Assembly: GCA_022968985.1 (NCBI GenBank)
Contig: JALJPK010000007.1
Coordinates: 1-64,000, forward strand
Reading direction: 5' to 3'
Source: Pseudomonadales bacterium
GTDB lineage: Bacteria; Pseudomonadota; Gammaproteobacteria; Pseudomonadales; Natronospirillaceae
DNA length: 64,000 nucleotides
Shown here one piece after another: positions 35,921 to 45,664 of the stretch. Both the position numbers and the translations under genes were made by a program. Below the pieces are notes generated by a model. It did no database searches and was not told the DNA's origin. It saw only the letters and a program-made list of their open reading frames with translations. The stretch's first letter is position 1. Every line of letters starts with the position of its first letter.

Positions 35921-38650
35921 ATGTCTAAAAAACAACCCATTAACTTTGTGCTAATGCCTGACAATATCAGCAGTGCACAATTTAAGGACCTACTTGCACA
36001 GGACCGCTTTAGTCACGTTAAAGTGGGTGATTTTAGCGCTCTCATTAATACAATTTCAGAGTATTACTTATTACCCACTATTGAAAGTATGCAAATTATC
36101 GATGAATACTCAACGTCAATAAGAGATGCATCATTATCATTAAACGAAACATTCTGGTCAAAAAGTATAAAAGTAGATGAAACGGGTGTTTTAGCTCAAT
36201 TAGAGCAAACTTTAGATCATATCTATAACAGCCTCGCACTCGACACTAAACTATCAACGCAATTAATAAAGTCAGACATCCATCAAGCAACTAGAATCAC
36301 TGAATATTTTACGGATACCTGTTTATTAGCAAAAAAAATGGGTCATTTAAGACCTGCAATTCAAGAGATTAGTCGACACTTTTTAGACATTGCAGATCAA
36401 CCTAGTACTGTGCATATCAATCTAATCATTCCAGAACAACTTGAGCTTAATATATGGCAGTGCGAAGTTGTGAATGTATTACTTTCCAAGAATATTAATA
36501 ACACTCAATATCAAGCCATTCATAAAATGCTACACGCTACCTACAATATTGAGTCTAAAAATACAGATTTACAAGGTTACTCTAAAAAGCTATTTAATAA
36601 TAATGGACAAGAATCAACTCAATTTAATAAGCTAAATATACTAAGCTGTCGCGATCCTTTAGAAGAGTCTGAAATATTGGTCAATCGTATTCAACAATCC
36701 ATTAATGAGGGAAATAAACCACAAGACATGGTTGTTGTACTACCAAACAATTCAATTTACCAACAACTATTACCTAATCTCTTTAAAAAATCAGGCATAC
36801 AGGTTTCAAATCTTAGCAACACTCAAGAATATCAAGAATGGCATATACAGTTAGTAAAAGACTTAGTGTCTTTGCACGCGTCTAAAATTAACCGAGATGA
36901 CCATATCAAACCTTTACAAGTAGCATCTATTTTAATAAATCCATTAATGCCTTGGTCTCTTAAATTTGCTCAGTATTTATTAGAAAAATTTGAATATTAC
37001 GGTAATTTCGATTTTGTATCCGACTCCATAAAACACACAGAATTACTCACACTCCTTATTGAAAGCAGCGAAGATTTAATCATTTGGCTTAAAAAAGTGG
37101 TTACCCATCTACTGTTTCCCAAAATAACCGGCGCTTATAATGAACAATCCATAAATGAATGTTTACTTCATGTAGAGCGTTTATTAGATTCAAATTCAGA
37201 CTTAACACGCAGTGAGTCCTATATTGCGGTGGCTAAACAGTTGCAGCCTCAACGATTTAACATTAATAAAAGTGATAATGACTGGTTGATAAACAGCGTA
37301 CTGATAGCCAATGAAAAAGACTTACTGTTACATCCTGTCCAGCATTTATTTATCATTGGTTTTAATGACACTAATTATGAACCCAAATTAAATATTAACA
37401 GTGTATTTAAAAATTCAGATTGGCATTCTATTGAGCAATTAACAGGATTAAACGTTTTTCAATCCATTCAAGAAGACACAACCTTCGAACATCATTTTAA
37501 GCGTTATTTTCAAATAGCCAGCAACAACATTGAAATCAGCTTAAGTGAATTAGATTTTGATGGAAGTAAACTTCAGCCCAGCCAAACAATAATAGATTTA
37601 GCATTAGTATCACAATCTAAATCTAATATTGATATTTTTAATTTAATAAACAATATTAAAAATCAGCCCGACTTTCCCTTCCTTAAATTTAATAAACACA
37701 TAAAGAAAACTCCTGAAGTTTCAAATAACAAGACTATTCATGATCTAAATTTAAATACAGATTTGATTAATTTACATAAAGATAAAGACAATAATCAAAA
37801 ACCTGAATCGCCAAGCAGTTTAGACAAAATGATGATCTCACCCCTTGCTTGGTTATTAGACAAACAAGGATTAAGATCTAAAGCTTGGGATATCCAAGAC
37901 TTTAGCGTGACGTTAATGGGAACAATCGCTCATAAAGTTTTTGAATTGCATTTTAAATCCGACAATAATGTCAGTTTAAGCAATTACGACGAATTATTTG
38001 ATAAAGCCATATTAGCTGAAGCACCCTTTATCAACATACCTAAATGGCGAATGGAGCGAAAACAACTAAAGGAAGAAACCAGAATTTCATTAACTGTATT
38101 TTCAGACTTTTGCAAAAATCATGATTGGGAAAACTACATGCAAGAAGGTAGATTAACCGGAGAATTATTTAATTTACCGGTTAAAGGGTTTGTTGATGCT
38201 GTATTTAAAAAAGATAACGATCTTCTCATTGTTGATTATAAAAAATCGGCATCAAAAAAGTTTGTAAGTCGATTAAATTCAGGTTTTGAATTACAAACAA
38301 TGATATATAGAAAGTTAATCATAAATACACAACCCAATGCTAAAACGGTTCGTAGTGGCTACTTTACATTAAATGATAAAACACTCGTACTAGACAAAGA
38401 AACCGAATGCTCGATACGTGAACTACAACAAGTTCAAATAAATAACAATACAGACGAGCAATCAATGGAAGCGGAGACTTTAATAAAATTAAGAATAGAG
38501 CAGCTTAAAAAAGGTGTGATAGAACTTAATGGTGACGACCATAAAGCAATATGGGACAAAAGAGGTATCAATACCGAATATTCCATTAGTAGTAACACCC
38601 TAGTTTCTAATTTCTTAAAATCATCCGTTTCTAAAGAGAAGGCATCATAA
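35921..38650 (+). CDS. AddB-like PD-(D/E)XK nuclease
   Basis: A 909-residue protein. The C-terminal quarter has the RecB-type nuclease: SSLDKMMISPLAWLLDKQG, GTIAHKVFELHF, then LPVKGFVDAVFKKDND and LLIVDYKKSASKKF, giving the D and D-x-K catalytic set; the first two thirds resemble an inactivated helicase (CRDPLEESEILVNRIQ, VVVLPNNSIYQQLLPNLF), as in AddB. It has AAAGGAAATATA before its ATG and overlaps the next gene (TAATG). With the AddA-like helicase it should form a helicase-nuclease that degrades linear DNA. The Cys residues of a classical AddB iron-sulfur cluster were not seen. The island setting suggests defence rather than housekeeping repair. Confidence 0.75.
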   Translation: MSKKQPINFVLMPDNISSAQFKDLLAQDRFSHVKVGDFSALINTISEYYLLPTIESMQIIDEYSTSIRDASLSLNETFWSKSIKVDETGVLAQLEQTLDHIYNSLALDTKLSTQLIKSDIHQATRITEYFTDTCLLAKKMGHLRPAIQEISRHFLDIADQPSTVHINLIIPEQLELNIWQCEVVNVLLSKNINNTQYQAIHKMLHATYNIESKNTDLQGYSKKLFNNNGQESTQFNKLNILSCRDPLEESEILVNRIQQSINEGNKPQDMVVVLPNNSIYQQLLPNLFKKSGIQVSNLSNTQEYQEWHIQLVKDLVSLHASKINRDDHIKPLQVASILINPLMPWSLKFAQYLLEKFEYYGNFDFVSDSIKHTELLTLLIESSEDLIIWLKKVVTHLLFPKITGAYNEQSINECLLHVERLLDSNSDLTRSESYIAVAKQLQPQRFNINKSDNDWLINSVLIANEKDLLLHPVQHLFIIGFNDTNYEPKLNINSVFKNSDWHSIEQLTGLNVFQSIQEDTTFEHHFKRYFQIASNNIEISLSELDFDGSKLQPSQTIIDLALVSQSKSNIDIFNLINNIKNQPDFPFLKFNKHIKKTPEVSNNKTIHDLNLNTDLINLHKDKDNNQKPESPSSLDKMMISPLAWLLDKQGLRSKAWDIQDFSVTLMGTIAHKVFELHFKSDNNVSLSNYDELFDKAILAEAPFINIPKWRMERKQLKEETRISLTVFSDFCKNHDWENYMQEGRLTGELFNLPVKGFVDAVFKKDNDLLIVDYKKSASKKFVSRLNSGFELQTMIYRKLIINTQPNAKTVRSGYFTLNDKTLVLDKETECSIRELQQVQINNNTDEQSMEAETLIKLRIEQLKKGVIELNGDDHKAIWDKRGINTEYSISSNTLVSNFLKSSVSKEKAS

Positions 38651-41600
38651 TGAGTACTTTTTTAGATTTAAAGACACCGTATAAAGAAGTGAGTTTAATT
38701 GGTGCTGGCGCGGGTTCCGGTAAAACATATCATATCCAAAAAACAATCGTTGAGTGGATTGAACAAGGCCATATACAGGCTGACAGAATATTAGCGGTCA
38801 CCTTTACAAATGCAGCCGCTAATGAAATGAAAGAGCGCATAAGGCTTGCACTCATGAGCAAAGGATTAATTGAGCAGGCTAACTTAATTAGAAATTCACA
38901 AATTTCAACCATTCATGGTTTTGGTTTAAATATCATCGAGCGATTTAGTTATGAACAAGGATTATCACCTTTACCTAGACAATTAACTGAAAGTGAGCAA
39001 GATATTTTAATTAAACTTTCATTAAGTGATATAAGTATAATTGAAACGATTTTAGATGATTTAAAACAATGGGGATATAAAGGTAATTTTAACGGTAATA
39101 GTTATAGTTCTGCTGTCGATCTATTAAGAAAAGACATACTGGGTGTAATTCATAAACTTCGTATTATGTCATTGGACGCTAATCAACAAACAACAAAATT
39201 GCTCATTAATAAAGCGACACAATTTCTTAAAAATGTGTACAAAGAACAACCTTTTAAAGAAGAAACCTTAAATAAAGAATTATGGACTGCCATTCAAGAC
39301 ATAAAAAATATCTATTCGGAAGAGCAGTTAATGAATGACTGGGGATCTAATAATGATTCTAAAAAATTCATAAAAACTCTATTTGATGCTTCCGAAGAAA
39401 CAATAAAATCCAACTGGAACTTTTGGGTTAATTTACAAAGTATCGAAACAGCACCAAAAATATTTAATAAAAAAACAGGCGAAATAAAACATAAAGACGG
39501 CGAACTTGCTTTTAATGTATGGCATGCTGCTGATAAATTACAATACCATCCTGGCCCATTACGCCAAGCCATAGAACATATCACTATTTTAATTCAATCT
39601 GCTGTAGAAGCATTAATAGAATATCAAACCCTTAAAGCAAACAGCTCATTAGTGGACTTTGGTGATATGGTTGATTTATCTGAAAAATTATTAAGTCACA
39701 ATAGTTGGATAGAAGAAATCAAACAACAATTTGACTGTGTGATTATTGACGAATTTCAAGACACTAATCCTCTGCAGTTTTCACTGCTTTGGAAAATACA
39801 ACAAGCGGGAGTGCCTGCCTTAGTAGTAGGTGATATCAAACAATCAATTATGGGGTTCCAAGGTTCAGATGCCCGATTATTTAGCTCAATGTTAGAAGAA
39901 AACAAATCAAATTCAGAAGAGTTAAAATACAATTGGCGCAGCAGTAATGAAGTAATGACATTCATTAATGCATTAGGCAAACAGCTTTATAACGATGCGT
40001 ATCAAGCTTTAACACCTATGGCCAAGTTAGAGTCGACCCTAGCACCTTTACATATTATTAAATTTGATAAAAACAAATGGACAAACGCAAATCGAGATAG
40101 TAAAGATAAATTAAGTTATATCCAACATAGCGACACAGTGATAGCCAATCATATTTTTCAATTATTAAATTCAAACAATACAGTTATTGATCAACACTCC
40201 AAACAAAGTCGGGCTATACGCCCAAATGATATTGCACTTTTGGCAAATTCACATAGTAAATTAATGCGTTATTCGAATGCATTGCGTGAATTCGGCATTA
40301 CCAGCCAAGTGAAACAAAAAGGTTGGTTTAATTCCGCATTAATTAAATATTTAATGGATGCATTAAGTGTATTGGCGAATCCAAATGATCAGTATGCAAA
40401 AATCTGTGTCAAAGTCATTCATAAACAAGAATCTACTTTAGAGCATGCGTTAATTGATTATATAAACCAACAAACACCAAAATCAATTTCATCTGTCACC
40501 ATTGATGCCTTAACAAATTTAAATAAAAGTTTAAAAACAACCTCAGTTAAGCAAATTATCGTGAGCTGTATTGATACATTAAATATATTTGATTTCTGTG
40601 TATCTAACATTAACGGCGAACAAGAGCGAGCAAACACTTTAAAGCTTATTTCATTAGCTGAAAAATTTGAAATAACTCAGCCCGAAAGCCTTGAAGCCCA
40701 AGGGATTTACGGAAGGAATTTATCCTGTTTCATTTTATGGTTGAATATAAATCATGACGACTTTGACACTCAACCTGACATAGACAGTAATAATGAAAAC
40801 GCCGTAGTACTAAGTACTTGGCATGCTTCAAAAGGATTAGAGTGGCCAGTGGTATTAGTAGGAGAGTTAGAAAAACAGTTTACACCCTCACTGCCTAATA
40901 CAAAAATCACTTATGAATTAGATGATAATGAAGAATCTGTCGTCTCTAATATGTTAGAAAATGCTTACACCCAAATCATTCCTAATTTTATTGATCCAGT
41001 ACAGAAAAAACGATTTGAAGCACAGTTATTAGAAAGTGAACAAAATACACTTAAGAACCTATGTTATGTCGCAATGACACGAGCAAGAGAGCAATTAATT
41101 TTACCTTGGTTTGATGCTGATAAAGACAATAATATTATAAGCCTGTTAAGAGATTTAAATATTGAAAAAATCGAAGATTTAAAAGTAAAATCGACATTAG
41201 CACTTGTTAGAAGTACCGATGATATTAAATCATTAACCGACAATAAAGCTGAAGAATATCAAAAACCCTATGGTCGTATTTTGATCAAACAACAAGATTT
41301 AGCCGATAAAATATTAGCTCGTGTTAGCCCTTCAACGATGGTCAAAGATAATAGCGCAGAGTATAAAGATTATTTAAAACAGTTTAAAACCTCACAAATT
41401 ATAGACATCAATCAAACTGTAAATCTTGATGAAATTCGTCAAAAAAATCCAGCTAATATCGTAGGCGATTGGATTCACTATTGTTACCAAACATTACTTT
41501 CAAATCCACTTCTTGAAAATAGATTGTTTAAAAAATTAAATGAATTTTCTAATTACCCAGAATTAATTAAAGATATAATCACCCAAATTAGTCAATTTAA

Positions 41601-41895
41601 AACGGCACTACAGAAAAACCTGCAAGCAATTGGCTTTGAACAAGAAGTACCAATATTGACAAAATCCGGTAATGGGGCAACGATTTCAGGAATAATTGAC
41701 TGTTTAGTTGAACTAGAGAGGGGTTACATCATAATTGATCATAAAACAGATGAGGATGTCAGCGATAAAGCATTTGAGCACCATACCCTACAATTATCCG
41801 CTTATGCGAAACACCTAAACTTAGACAAACCTATCATTGGTGTGGGTATTAACTGGGTGAGAACGGGAAATATTAAAATACTTAGTATTTCTTAG
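38650..41895 (+). CDS. AddA-like UvrD helicase-nuclease
   Basis: A 1081-residue superfamily 1A helicase with motif I GAGAGSGKT (K25), motif Ia AVTFTNAAANEMKERI, motif II VIIDEFQDTN (D367, E368), motif III GDIKQSIMGFQGSD, motif V STWHASKGLEWPVVLVGE and motif VI YVAMTRAREQL. The C-terminus has a RecB-like nuclease (GDWIHYCYQTLL, SGIIDCLVELERGYIIIDHK), so both subunits of the pair carry a nuclease, as in AddAB. It is translationally coupled to the AddB-like gene. A repeat-rich 455-bp gap separates it from the next operon. Confidence 0.85.
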   Translation: MSTFLDLKTPYKEVSLIGAGAGSGKTYHIQKTIVEWIEQGHIQADRILAVTFTNAAANEMKERIRLALMSKGLIEQANLIRNSQISTIHGFGLNIIERFSYEQGLSPLPRQLTESEQDILIKLSLSDISIIETILDDLKQWGYKGNFNGNSYSSAVDLLRKDILGVIHKLRIMSLDANQQTTKLLINKATQFLKNVYKEQPFKEETLNKELWTAIQDIKNIYSEEQLMNDWGSNNDSKKFIKTLFDASEETIKSNWNFWVNLQSIETAPKIFNKKTGEIKHKDGELAFNVWHAADKLQYHPGPLRQAIEHITILIQSAVEALIEYQTLKANSSLVDFGDMVDLSEKLLSHNSWIEEIKQQFDCVIIDEFQDTNPLQFSLLWKIQQAGVPALVVGDIKQSIMGFQGSDARLFSSMLEENKSNSEELKYNWRSSNEVMTFINALGKQLYNDAYQALTPMAKLESTLAPLHIIKFDKNKWTNANRDSKDKLSYIQHSDTVIANHIFQLLNSNNTVIDQHSKQSRAIRPNDIALLANSHSKLMRYSNALREFGITSQVKQKGWFNSALIKYLMDALSVLANPNDQYAKICVKVIHKQESTLEHALIDYINQQTPKSISSVTIDALTNLNKSLKTTSVKQIIVSCIDTLNIFDFCVSNINGEQERANTLKLISLAEKFEITQPESLEAQGIYGRNLSCFILWLNINHDDFDTQPDIDSNNENAVVLSTWHASKGLEWPVVLVGELEKQFTPSLPNTKITYELDDNEESVVSNMLENAYTQIIPNFIDPVQKKRFEAQLLESEQNTLKNLCYVAMTRAREQLILPWFDADKDNNIISLLRDLNIEKIEDLKVKSTLALVRSTDDIKSLTDNKAEEYQKPYGRILIKQQDLADKILARVSPSTMVKDNSAEYKDYLKQFKTSQIIDINQTVNLDEIRQKNPANIVGDWIHYCYQTLLSNPLLENRLFKKLNEFSNYPELIKDIITQISQFKTALQKNLQAIGFEQEVPILTKSGNGATISGIIDCLVELERGYIIIDHKTDEDVSDKAFEHHTLQLSAYAKHLNLDKPIIGVGINWVRTGNIKILSIS

Positions 41896-41904
41896 TAATT
41901 AATC

Positions 41905-42350
41905 ACGGCATATCTAATAAAATAGTTGTTACTTTAAACACCTACCCAAAAATGGCTGGGGGTTTAAATGAGTGATTAAATACATATATTCAAATAATAA
42001 ATTATGCTTTTATATGCTCCACAAACACTATTGATCAACTACACCAAATCATAGAAAATACATTAATAAAACACGACAGTAAGTAATATAGACACTATAA
42101 GCACTATTGATCAACTACACCAAATCATAGAAAATACACTTATAAAACACGACAGTAAGTAATATATACACTATTTATAAACTATACCAAATTATAATTG
42201 GTTCATTAATAAATTTTGATCATAGCCAGTATTTATATTGTATTCATCATGAAGATGATCGTCATTTTTATATAAATTTTTATAATGTAACTCAAAACAT
42301 GTTAATAACATCTGATCTATTCAGGTTAATTCAAAAACAAAGGAAATATT
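41905..42350 (+). repeat. 76-bp direct repeats between helicase operons
   Basis: CACTATTGATCAACTACACC begins units at 42026 and 42102 (76-bp period, over 90 per cent alike by eye), with a third, worn partial copy at 42169. Before them, 41905-41968 is related to 51105-51166 beyond the protease gene (shared CTAATAAAA, CACCTA, CCAAAA, GGTnTnTAA words around a hairpin). Similar sequence at both ends of the unknown-PLD-helicase block suggests it may have moved as a unit. No gene is seen here. Confidence 0.6.
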
Positions 42351-43613
42351 ATGGCATTTTTGTCCTTGCTCGATGACCGAGTAAAACCAAAAGGCTCACG
42401 AGACCCACTGGGGTTCGAGCTTATATGGAGTAAACTAGGTCGTAAAATTATTGGAAACCTGACAACTATAACCAGTTCTTCAGAAAATTTTGCAACCGCT
42501 TTACTTGGTTTTTCCTTGGCTAATGAGATCGTAGGTAATGATCTAATAAAAGATCGTTCAAAGGCAGTAAAAGATGTATTTTTACGTTTTGAGCAGATCG
42601 CTGCTTATATGCGAAAACATAAAAAATCCAAATCTGTAATGGGGGTTAACCGAGTTTCAAAACGTCTTGAAGATAACGGTATTACTGAAATACAATTAGG
42701 TAATTCAGCAGGCGCTCAAATTCTAAGTAATCAAAGTAGTTACGGATTGTGGGGCCTATATTCAACTGCAATGCGAGATACAGGATTAGTAGCAGGTGAG
42801 GCTAGAATATTAACAGATTCTGGCCGAATCCTAGTAAACATGATCGAAGCAAAAATTGATAAATCGTCGTTTATAAAATTGATTGAAGCTAAAGAAATAA
42901 GTAAAGCTAATATTAATAAGTATGCTGACTCTATCTACTGCGCTATTAATAATGACGCGGTACAAAAAAAACTATTGGAAGCACTTTTAGAAGGCTCGTC
43001 TGGTGAAAAAGAAAATTTACAGAAAGAGTTATGGGGAAATACCCTTGCACTAATTTCAACAAAAAATAAGTCAACTGATAACAATAAAAGGGGCAGTGTT
43101 GCTGCGTTTATTAACCAGTTAGCCAGTACAGATAATTTATCTACACAGTTACAAACTGCCCTACAGAATATTCAGTCAGTAGAACGTTTACTGGTAACAA
43201 TGAATAATATTTTTCACTTTTGCAGAATGAATAACGGTAAAACAATTGAGAGTGTCGCATTATTAATCGAACAACAAGGTTATAATTTTGATTCACTCGA
43301 TGAAAATATTGAGGGTGTCCAAATTCCGCATAAAACAATTACCCTTCAACCTATAAAACAGCTGAAAAATAAAGATATCAAAGGCGCAATTCGATCCATT
43401 CTGGCATTAAATAAAGAAATAATGAAAAAACGTGGTGGCGCAGCTTGGATTACTGAAGAAAAAGGTGTGTTGGATGTTGTAGTTAAATCAGAGTCAGCCA
43501 GCCTTCTCACTGATGAAAAACTCCATACAATTTGGCACTATGACTATTTTTTCCGTTCATATCTAAGTATTGCAAAAAAATATGCCACAAACCATTATAA
43601 CAAGGAAGGGTAA
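42351..43613 (+). CDS. Unknown protein of a PLD-helicase operon, 420 aa
   Basis: A helical, soluble protein; no family recognised with confidence. Near the N-terminus is a well-formed block (FELIWSKLGRKIIGNLTTIT, then SSSENFATALLGFSLANEIV) that resembles the starts of accessory proteins found with helicase-PLD defence genes (DUF6361-like), though this link is only by impression. AAAGGAAATATT precedes the ATG, nearly the same leader as for the AddB-like gene. It is followed after 5 bases by the PLD gene. Its job may be substrate recognition or regulation of the nuclease and helicase. Confidence 0.75.
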   Translation: MAFLSLLDDRVKPKGSRDPLGFELIWSKLGRKIIGNLTTITSSSENFATALLGFSLANEIVGNDLIKDRSKAVKDVFLRFEQIAAYMRKHKKSKSVMGVNRVSKRLEDNGITEIQLGNSAGAQILSNQSSYGLWGLYSTAMRDTGLVAGEARILTDSGRILVNMIEAKIDKSSFIKLIEAKEISKANINKYADSIYCAINNDAVQKKLLEALLEGSSGEKENLQKELWGNTLALISTKNKSTDNNKRGSVAAFINQLASTDNLSTQLQTALQNIQSVERLLVTMNNIFHFCRMNNGKTIESVALLIEQQGYNFDSLDENIEGVQIPHKTITLQPIKQLKNKDIKGAIRSILALNKEIMKKRGGAAWITEEKGVLDVVVKSESASLLTDEKLHTIWHYDYFFRSYLSIAKKYATNHYNKEG

Positions 43614-43618
43614 CTATC

Positions 43619-45664
43619 ATGGAAGCAGCACAGTCTATAACAGAAAAATTAACCAATATAATTGGTGATCGAAAAGTATTATCAGCCATTTTTACGACCT
43701 TCAATTTTGAACCTAATTTTTTTGAACTGGATATTATCGCTGAATTACTTGCTCAAGACATCTGCTATTCTGCTGATGAGCGTATAAAAACGTTCCAAGT
43801 AAGAGAAGCACTGCGATTATCAAATTTACCGATTAGTGTGTTTTTCGACAAACAAATGTTTATTTCAGAAGCTGATCAATCACCACAGATGGAATACCTA
43901 TGTCACGGTGTAAATAAAGGAAATGCATGTTTTCATGCAAAAAACATTTACCTTCTTGTTGAAGATGAAACTACAAAAACAGAATCATTATTAATTGCCT
44001 CCGGGTCAAATAATATTACTCGAGCAGGATGGTGGAAAAACATTGAAGTACAGCATTGGGAAGAAATAACAGTTAAAGGCACATCCAAACGTTTTATAGA
44101 AGCTTTAAAGAAGGATATCAAAAGTCTTGATAATTATTCTCGAGCACAGAAAGATAACGATAGAGCATTAATTACAATTAAAAATTATTTAGACAAAATA
44201 AATATTAGAAAATCGGGGGGAAACATTCATTATTACGGCCTTCAGGATGGAAACTGGTTTGATTGGTTATCAACTCTTGAAGGAACACCGTTAGGAGCAA
44301 CAGCTCAATGGAATCTAGAAATAATCTCTCCGTTTTTTTGTGAAAATTCAAAAGATAATTTACATACAAAATTTTGGGAAATTGGTGTTAAAAACATATC
44401 TATGCTACTTCCTATCGACATAGACAAAAAAGCTTTATGCGATACTAATTATTTTGAGCACATTAATAATTGTGACAATATTGAGTGGGCACAATGGCAG
44501 GATAATATTACGGCAAGTATGACTAAAGGTACGGATATTTTCCGAAATCTGCACGCTAAAATATATCATTTTTATAATGATGTACAAGCATGGTTATTTG
44601 TAGGATCAATCAATTTTAGTAATAAAGCTTGTAGTATTTATAACGAAAAATCTTCAAATATTGAATCAGGATTTTTCATTAAAATAAAAGTAAATGGTCC
44701 TATGTTACAATCGTTAAATTGTGACACTTACAAAGATTTCAAACAATCAACAGAAGATAATATCCCAATAAATAATGAATCAAATAACGATATAAAAGTA
44801 CAAATTCCTGATATAGCGATAAGTTATGATTGGAAAGATAAAATTCTGATTGCATCAATCGAAGATGATAAAGCATATAAAATCAACATTATTGCAAATG
44901 ACAATAAAACCATAATTGAAAATTGGGATGTTAATAAGGCTTACAATAATTCTATAGAATCGTTAGAGAAAGAACTAACAAATGGTGCATTTGTTAGAGT
45001 TACAGGTGTTGATACTCATACTCAAATAGAATTTCCAACTCACAAAGTAATGATACAGCAAACTGGTTGGAGCCATAAAGAACTCGATATACCAAAATTA
45101 ACACCTGAACAAATATTAGCAATTTACGCAGGAATGAGCCCAAGTCAACGTCAAAGTACCATGCTTAATGCAATACTTAAAAAACTAATTCAGCAAAACT
45201 TAAGTGGTGAAAATACTACGGTTGATTCGACACAAACAGATGTCGATTTATTTTGTGAATATGCAGAAATATTCACTTCCTTTAAAAATTTCAAAACGCT
45301 ATTGAATTCATCATTAGAATCTAAATCACAGGATGTTGATTATTATATCAGTGGGACAGGTATGGATAGTTTACCCACATTGCTTAAACTATTAGAAGAC
45401 AGCAATACAGTAAACTCTAAAACGTTCGACCCTGTAAATAGCTATTTAATATTGCTAAGTGCACAAGAATTGCTAATGATACCCAGCTTTAAATCTAGAG
45501 CCAATACTAAAAAAACAATCAACGATATTACTAAAAAAATCACCTTAATTAAAAAAGAAATACAATTTAAAGATGATCCGACTGTAGAGTTTTTTGATTG
45601 GTTTGAAGAACAATTTAGAATGGAATATAAAACTATAGACAATACAAAGCAGGTGACTCAATGA
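43619..45664 (+). CDS. Phospholipase D-like nuclease
   Basis: A 681-residue protein with two PLD active-site halves: CFHAKNIYLL followed by SGSNNITRAGWW, and NLHAKIYHFY followed by FVGSINFSNKACS. The second half (about 390-520) is beta-rich and the C-terminus is helical. PLD-family proteins in defence systems act as nucleases. It lies between the unknown 420-residue protein and the SF2 helicase, overlapping the latter by four bases (ATGA), which indicates a fixed stoichiometric complex. This gene trio resembles, by domain content, Azaca-type and DISARM-like helicase-PLD systems. Confidence 0.8.
   Translation: MEAAQSITEKLTNIIGDRKVLSAIFTTFNFEPNFFELDIIAELLAQDICYSADERIKTFQVREALRLSNLPISVFFDKQMFISEADQSPQMEYLCHGVNKGNACFHAKNIYLLVEDETTKTESLLIASGSNNITRAGWWKNIEVQHWEEITVKGTSKRFIEALKKDIKSLDNYSRAQKDNDRALITIKNYLDKINIRKSGGNIHYYGLQDGNWFDWLSTLEGTPLGATAQWNLEIISPFFCENSKDNLHTKFWEIGVKNISMLLPIDIDKKALCDTNYFEHINNCDNIEWAQWQDNITASMTKGTDIFRNLHAKIYHFYNDVQAWLFVGSINFSNKACSIYNEKSSNIESGFFIKIKVNGPMLQSLNCDTYKDFKQSTEDNIPINNESNNDIKVQIPDIAISYDWKDKILIASIEDDKAYKINIIANDNKTIIENWDVNKAYNNSIESLEKELTNGAFVRVTGVDTHTQIEFPTHKVMIQQTGWSHKELDIPKLTPEQILAIYAGMSPSQRQSTMLNAILKKLIQQNLSGENTTVDSTQTDVDLFCEYAEIFTSFKNFKTLLNSSLESKSQDVDYYISGTGMDSLPTLLKLLEDSNTVNSKTFDPVNSYLILLSAQELLMIPSFKSRANTKKTINDITKKITLIKKEIQFKDDPTVEFFDWFEEQFRMEYKTIDNTKQVTQ

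Noticed and set aside
35921-41895. Housekeeping AddAB repair enzyme
   Set aside because: Located in an accessory island next to WYL, PLD and BREX genes; sequence alone cannot exclude it, so it is described as AddAB-like.
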